Source of the DNA: Candidatus Omnitrophota bacterium
GTDB lineage: Bacteria; Omnitrophota; Koll11; Gygaellales; Profunditerraquicolaceae
Length of the DNA: 18,593 bases
Direction: 5' to 3'
NCBI GenBank assembly: GCA_028719045.1
Contig: JAQULD010000016.1
Coordinates: 1-18,593, forward strand
Shown: piece by piece, positions 15,453 through 18,593 of the stretch
Position numbering within the stretch: the first letter of the stretch is position 1
How the letters are laid out: the number at the start of each line of letters is the position of its first letter
Notes under the pieces: generated by a model
The model's database searches: none
What the model was told of the DNA's origin: nothing
What the model saw: the letters and a program-made list of their open reading frames with translations, nothing else
Translations under genes and position numbers: made by a program

Positions 15453-17456
15453 TTATTCTTTTTCAAGGATCTTAAGGAATACGGTCACGATCTCGGGGTC
15501 AAACTGCGTGCCGGAGCCCTCCAGTATTATTTTGATCGCCTCTTCCTTTGTAAAAGCTTTGCGGTAAGGCCGGTCGGAAGTCAAAGCCTGGTAAACATCC
15601 GCAAGCGCTATGATACGGGCGCCCAAAGGAATATCGTCACCGGAAAGGCCATTAGGGTAGCCGCGTCCGTCCCATCTTTCATGATGATACAAGATGAGGG
15701 GTATTAAACCATGCAGGAACTGTATCGGCCTTATGATATCTACGCCGATGCGGGGATGCTTCTTGATCTCGTCATATTCTTTAGTGGAAAGCTTTCCTTT
15801 TTTCAACAAAATTTTCTCGCTGATACCTATCTTGCCCAGGTCGTGCAGGATAGCGGCCTGTTTGATACGCTCCGCTTCCTCTTTTGAAAGGTTCAAACCC
15901 TTGGCGATCTCCATGGCGTAATGCACGGTCTTCTCGACATGGTCGCCGGTATAATGGTCTTTTAGCTCGATGGTTTTGGCAAAAGCAAGGACGGCTTCTA
16001 TCAGGCTCTGATTCGCCTCTTTGGTAAGCCTGTCTATCCTGTCTTTTAACAGCCCCACATCCACGGTCTTTTCCGACTTTTCCGAGCCCGGGAGCTTTTG
16101 CTTTCCGAGGTCAAGGGAGGAGAAAACATTGTTGCCGCCGCTTTCTTTTACTTTGCTCACGACTTTTTCGCTTAACTCTACCAGGTCCATCCCCATGATC
16201 GCCCTGTCCTCGGGATAAGACGCCACCCCCATGCTCAATTTCAGCTTGACCGAATATTTCTTGTTCCCGAACACGCTTAAATTCGTCGATTCGATCAGCC
16301 TCTGCGACATCATATAAACCGTATTCCTGTCTGTTCCGGGTGAGATCACCACGAATTCTTCCCCTCCGAAACGTATGATTATGTCGTATTGGCGCAGGGC
16401 CTTCTTAAGCTGCAGGGCGAACTGTTTCAGGATCAAGTCCCCGAACTTATGGCCGTAGACCTCATTAATGGACCTGAAATAATCGATATCTATCATTACC
16501 ACGGAAAGCGGATGGTTGCTTCTTTTAGCGCGGAAAAATTCCGCTTCTATGATCTCTCCAAGATACCGGTGATTATAAAGCCCGGTATGCGGGTCCCTTA
16601 AGACCATCTGCTTTAATCTTTTATTGGACTTGATAAGTTCCTTGTTGAGTATCTGGAGTTTTTTATCCCTGCGTTTGTGTTCCGTAATATCGTTTACCAC
16701 CGTAATAACTCTAACGACTTTTTCCCCTTCAAAAACCGGGATCTTCCTGGTCTCGGTAATGATCTCCCTGGTGCCTATCTTATTACGGTCTTCGGAAACA
16801 ATGATTTTACCATTGTTAAATATTTTTTGATATTCGCTTTTTATCGAATCAGGCAGGAAAGGAAATATTTCAAGCAGCTTTCTTCCTATAGCGTCTGTTT
16901 CAAGCCCCAAACGCTGATTCCAGTTTTTAAAAGTCGTATTGAACAAAATGAACCTTAAATTCCGGTCGACCACGTGGATAGCCTCTCCGAGAGAATCGAT
17001 CAGCGTCTGATAATGCGATTCCGATTCCTTAAGCGCCTCTTCGATACGCTTGCGCACGGTAATATCTTCGACCGTCTCTATGACAAAGCTGGTCTTGCCG
17101 CCGGGATCTTTTACCGGTGTCGCCACGACATTATAGATCCTGCCGTTTGAACAGACTCCCGTCTGTGAAGAAGTATGCTGCCAGGTTTTAAAAGCTTTGA
17201 TAGTAGGGCAGTAATCGCAGATATTATCTTTGGCCGGGGAATAAAAAGACTTGTAGCACAACGGGCGTTTCTTGAGGTCTATTTTAGGGAACCACTTTTT
17301 GAAGGTCTTGTTCATCCAGGAGATTTTCATGTCCGGGCCGATGATCGAAATTCCCATCATCACGTTATCCAGCATGACCCTGGTTATTTTATCTGAAGAA
17401 TCATCGCCGATTTTAATCTCGTCGATCCCGCTGTTCTTGATGATAACTTTCTTCAT
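15453..17456 (-). CDS. PAS-PAS-GGDEF-HD-GYP cyclic-di-GMP signalling protein
   Basis: A 667-aa cytosolic sensor with no membrane segment. PAS 1 (about 25-135) carries a cysteine group C67...C80-x2-C83, plus C102; PAS 2 spans about 145-260. A short coiled linker leads to a GGDEF domain with active GGEEF at 364-368, metal aspartates in DIDYF, and an inhibitory RxxD site (355-358) exactly five residues before GGEEF. The C-terminal HD-GYP domain has HDLGK at 538-542, HHERWDGRGYP at 591-601 and ADVYQALTSDRPYR. Both making and breaking of cyclic-di-GMP look possible. I chose the ATG at 17456, preceded by AAAGGGGGG; an earlier start 27 codons upstream would lie over the leader. The gene has its own promoter. 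Confidence 0.92.
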   Translation of the reverse strand: MKKVIIKNSGIDEIKIGDDSSDKITRVMLDNVMMGISIIGPDMKISWMNKTFKKWFPKIDLKKRPLCYKSFYSPAKDNICDYCPTIKAFKTWQHTSSQTGVCSNGRIYNVVATPVKDPGGKTSFVIETVEDITVRKRIEEALKESESHYQTLIDSLGEAIHVVDRNLRFILFNTTFKNWNQRLGLETDAIGRKLLEIFPFLPDSIKSEYQKIFNNGKIIVSEDRNKIGTREIITETRKIPVFEGEKVVRVITVVNDITEHKRRDKKLQILNKELIKSNKRLKQMVLRDPHTGLYNHRYLGEIIEAEFFRAKRSNHPLSVVMIDIDYFRSINEVYGHKFGDLILKQFALQLKKALRQYDIIIRFGGEEFVVISPGTDRNTVYMMSQRLIESTNLSVFGNKKYSVKLKLSMGVASYPEDRAIMGMDLVELSEKVVSKVKESGGNNVFSSLDLGKQKLPGSEKSEKTVDVGLLKDRIDRLTKEANQSLIEAVLAFAKTIELKDHYTGDHVEKTVHYAMEIAKGLNLSKEEAERIKQAAILHDLGKIGISEKILLKKGKLSTKEYDEIKKHPRIGVDIIRPIQFLHGLIPLILYHHERWDGRGYPNGLSGDDIPLGARIIALADVYQALTSDRPYRKAFTKEEAIKIILEGSGTQFDPEIVTVFLKILEKE

Positions 17457-17465
17457 CCATTTCCC

Positions 17466-17486
17466 CCCTTTGCCCACAAAGGGCAA
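17466..17486 (-). promoter_or_regulatory. Two competing hairpins overlapping the ribosome binding site of the GGDEF/HD-GYP gene
   Basis: On the minus strand TTGCCC-TTTGT-GGGCAA (17486-17470) and CCCTTTG-TGGG-CAAAGGG (17483-17466) are both perfect stems and exclude each other. The second pairs the AAAGGG part of the AAAGGGGGG Shine-Dalgarno sequence (17471-17463). No GEMM riboswitch motif is seen in this leader of about 73 nt. Confidence 0.45.
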
Positions 17487-17535
17487 TACCGACGCAATCC
17501 CACATAAGCGCCGGGTAATGTTTAAAACAATAAAC

Positions 17536-17563
17536 ACTATATCACATTAAACAAAAAAGTCAA
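17536..17563 (-). promoter_or_regulatory. Extended -10 sigma70-type promoter for the GGDEF/HD-GYP gene
   Basis: On the minus strand TTGACT (17563-17558) and TATAGT (17541-17536) are 16 bases apart, and the -10 box is preceded by TGA, giving an extended -10 element. Transcription would begin near 17529. It lies in the AT-rich gap after the helicase gene. Confidence 0.75.
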
Positions 17564-17599
17564 ATGGAGAAATAATGTAACTAATTTAAGCGGATAGAG

Positions 17600-18593
17600 T
17601 TAGGTAGGGTACCAGATTTTTTCCACTCTTTCCAGGACAGCGGGCGCGTCCACGAACCGGGAGATCTGGTCAAGCTGGTTCAATCTTAGGGATGAACCTT
17701 CCTGGTGGCTGGATAAAAACAATTTATCCCTGGCGCGGGTTACTCCGACGTAAAAAAGCCTGTGCTCTTCCTCTATCTCCTCTTCATTATCCAGCGTAAA
17801 GCTGACCGGTAAAACACCTTCCACCAGGCCTATAAAAAATACGTTGTCCCACTCCAGGCCTTTTGCGGAATGTATCGTGGATAAAACCAGGGGTTTTTCG
17901 TCGTTCGGCACAATGGCCTGGGAATTCCAGGCCGTCCTGTCGGGAGGGTCTATGGCGAAATCAGCGAGAAAATCGCCAAGTTCATGATAACGGGCGGAGA
18001 GGTCCCGGAGCGTTTCCAGGTCGCGCAGCCTGTTATCCCAATCATCAAATTTTATTTTCAGGATCGGGTAATAATAATCTATGATCCACTCCAGCTTTTC
18101 GGCTATTGTCGGTAAACCCGAGGCCTTGATCAACGCGGAAGTTAATCTCGCGAGTTCTTTCGAATACTTGGCTTCCTTTTTATTTAAATTGGCGAGCGCC
18201 TCGGCTTGAGCAGGCAGGCTTACACATCCCTTTATCTGTTCGAGTATTTTTTCGGAAGTCTTCGGCCCAACTCCTTCGATAAGCAAAAGAGACCTGTTCC
18301 AGGCCAGTTCATCCAGGCAATTATTAAGTATCTTCATATGGGACAGGCAGTCTTTTACGTGCGCCGTCTCATAGAACTTAAGGCCGCCGAACACCTGGTA
18401 GGGGATGTTGCGCCTGCTTAATTCCGCCTGCAGGGGTATGGAAATGTAGGCGGAACGGAATAAGACAGCCTGCTGGCAAAACGCGAGCCCCTCGTCATTT
18501 TCTTCCTTGATCTTGGAGGCGACCCACTGCGCCTCTTCGTAGATATCGTTAAAGAATAAAAGCTGCGGTTTTTGCATGGTATGCCTTTTTACC
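17600..18593 (-). CDS. UvrD/PcrA-like DNA helicase, partial, 5' end outside the window
   Basis: C-terminal part (about 330 residues visible) of a superfamily 1 ATP-dependent 3'-5' helicase. Seen: FRSAYISIPLQAEL and GIPYQVFGG-like NIPYQVFGGLKFYE typical of domain 2A/2B, a helix-hairpin-helix-like GVGPKTSEKIL, motif V STIHSAKGLEWDNVFF, and motif VI EEEHRLFYVGVTRARDKL. The first ATG in the window is at 18577, but the frame stays open to the edge and the Walker A and B motifs must lie beyond it, so that ATG is internal. The protein ends about 45 residues after motif VI and lacks a PcrA-type Tudor tail. It may be UvrD, PcrA or a related repair helicase. No terminator follows. Confidence 0.9.
   Translation of the reverse strand, partial: VKRHTMQKPQLLFFNDIYEEAQWVASKIKEENDEGLAFCQQAVLFRSAYISIPLQAELSRRNIPYQVFGGLKFYETAHVKDCLSHMKILNNCLDELAWNRSLLLIEGVGPKTSEKILEQIKGCVSLPAQAEALANLNKKEAKYSKELARLTSALIKASGLPTIAEKLEWIIDYYYPILKIKFDDWDNRLRDLETLRDLSARYHELGDFLADFAIDPPDRTAWNSQAIVPNDEKPLVLSTIHSAKGLEWDNVFFIGLVEGVLPVSFTLDNEEEIEEEHRLFYVGVTRARDKLFLSSHQEGSSLRLNQLDQISRFVDAPAVLERVEKIWYPT

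Noticed and set aside
17457..17529. GEMM cyclic-di-GMP riboswitch before the GGDEF/HD-GYP gene
   Set aside because: The leader is only about 73 nt and the conserved GEMM core is not visible.
17570..17602. Terminator after the helicase gene
   Set aside because: Only a 5-bp TAACT/AGTTA stem with a long loop is present, no GC-rich stem and no U-run directly after it.
1..18593. Defence, phage, transposon or CRISPR system
   Set aside because: No repeat-spacer pattern, terminal inverted repeats, transposase, integrase or toxin-antitoxin pair was seen; all coding regions are recognisable housekeeping or signalling genes except the LysM lipoprotein.

Overview
The window is a densely packed bacterial chromosome segment. 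Every gene I can support lies on the minus strand, so transcription runs from the right end to the left end. Fourteen protein genes are present: 12 complete, plus one cut at each edge (polX on the left, a UvrD-type helicase on the right). I found no tRNA, rRNA, IS element, phage gene, CRISPR array or defence island, and no gene-free stretch longer than about 170 bases. The content is housekeeping: translation, purine synthesis, replication, repair and second messengers. The lipoprotein with a lipobox and the GuaB3-type IMP dehydrogenase fit an uncultured Gram-negative-like lineage. My best guess is a candidate phylum such as Omnitrophota, but that is inference from gene style and not proven here.

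Layout from right to left (direction of transcription): (1) 18593-17600, C-terminal part of a UvrD/PcrA-like helicase. (2) 17456-15453, a PAS-PAS-GGDEF-HD-GYP protein for cyclic-di-GMP turnover, with its own sigma70-type promoter and a leader in which two competing hairpins overlap the ribosome binding site. (3) 15276-9096, guaB3-guaA-dnaE behind a strong sigma70-type promoter and a structured leader of about 130 nt; the first two genes convert IMP to XMP to GMP, and the third is the replicative polymerase. (4) 8975-1, one long presumed operon behind a near-consensus promoter: HU-hisS-aspS-LysM lipoprotein-phoH-pgpH-ybeY-recO-panE-polX. Neighbours in unit 4 are separated by at most about 32 bases or overlap by 1 to 83 bases.

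Unit 4 keeps the phoH-pgpH-ybeY-(...)-recO order known from Firmicutes, where dgkA, cdd and era usually sit between ybeY and recO; here those are absent. It combines aminoacyl-tRNA synthetases, rRNA maturation (YbeY, PhoH partner), a membrane HD phosphodiesterase and DNA repair (RecO, PolX).

I see no wholly new system. The most notable points are an aspartyl-tRNA synthetase that has lost its GAD insertion domain and carries the non-discriminating signature, a lipoprotein signal peptide built from a heptanucleotide tandem repeat, a PgpH-type protein without its extracellular domain, an 83-base pgpH/ybeY overlap, and a possible hairpin switch ahead of the cyclic-di-GMP enzyme.
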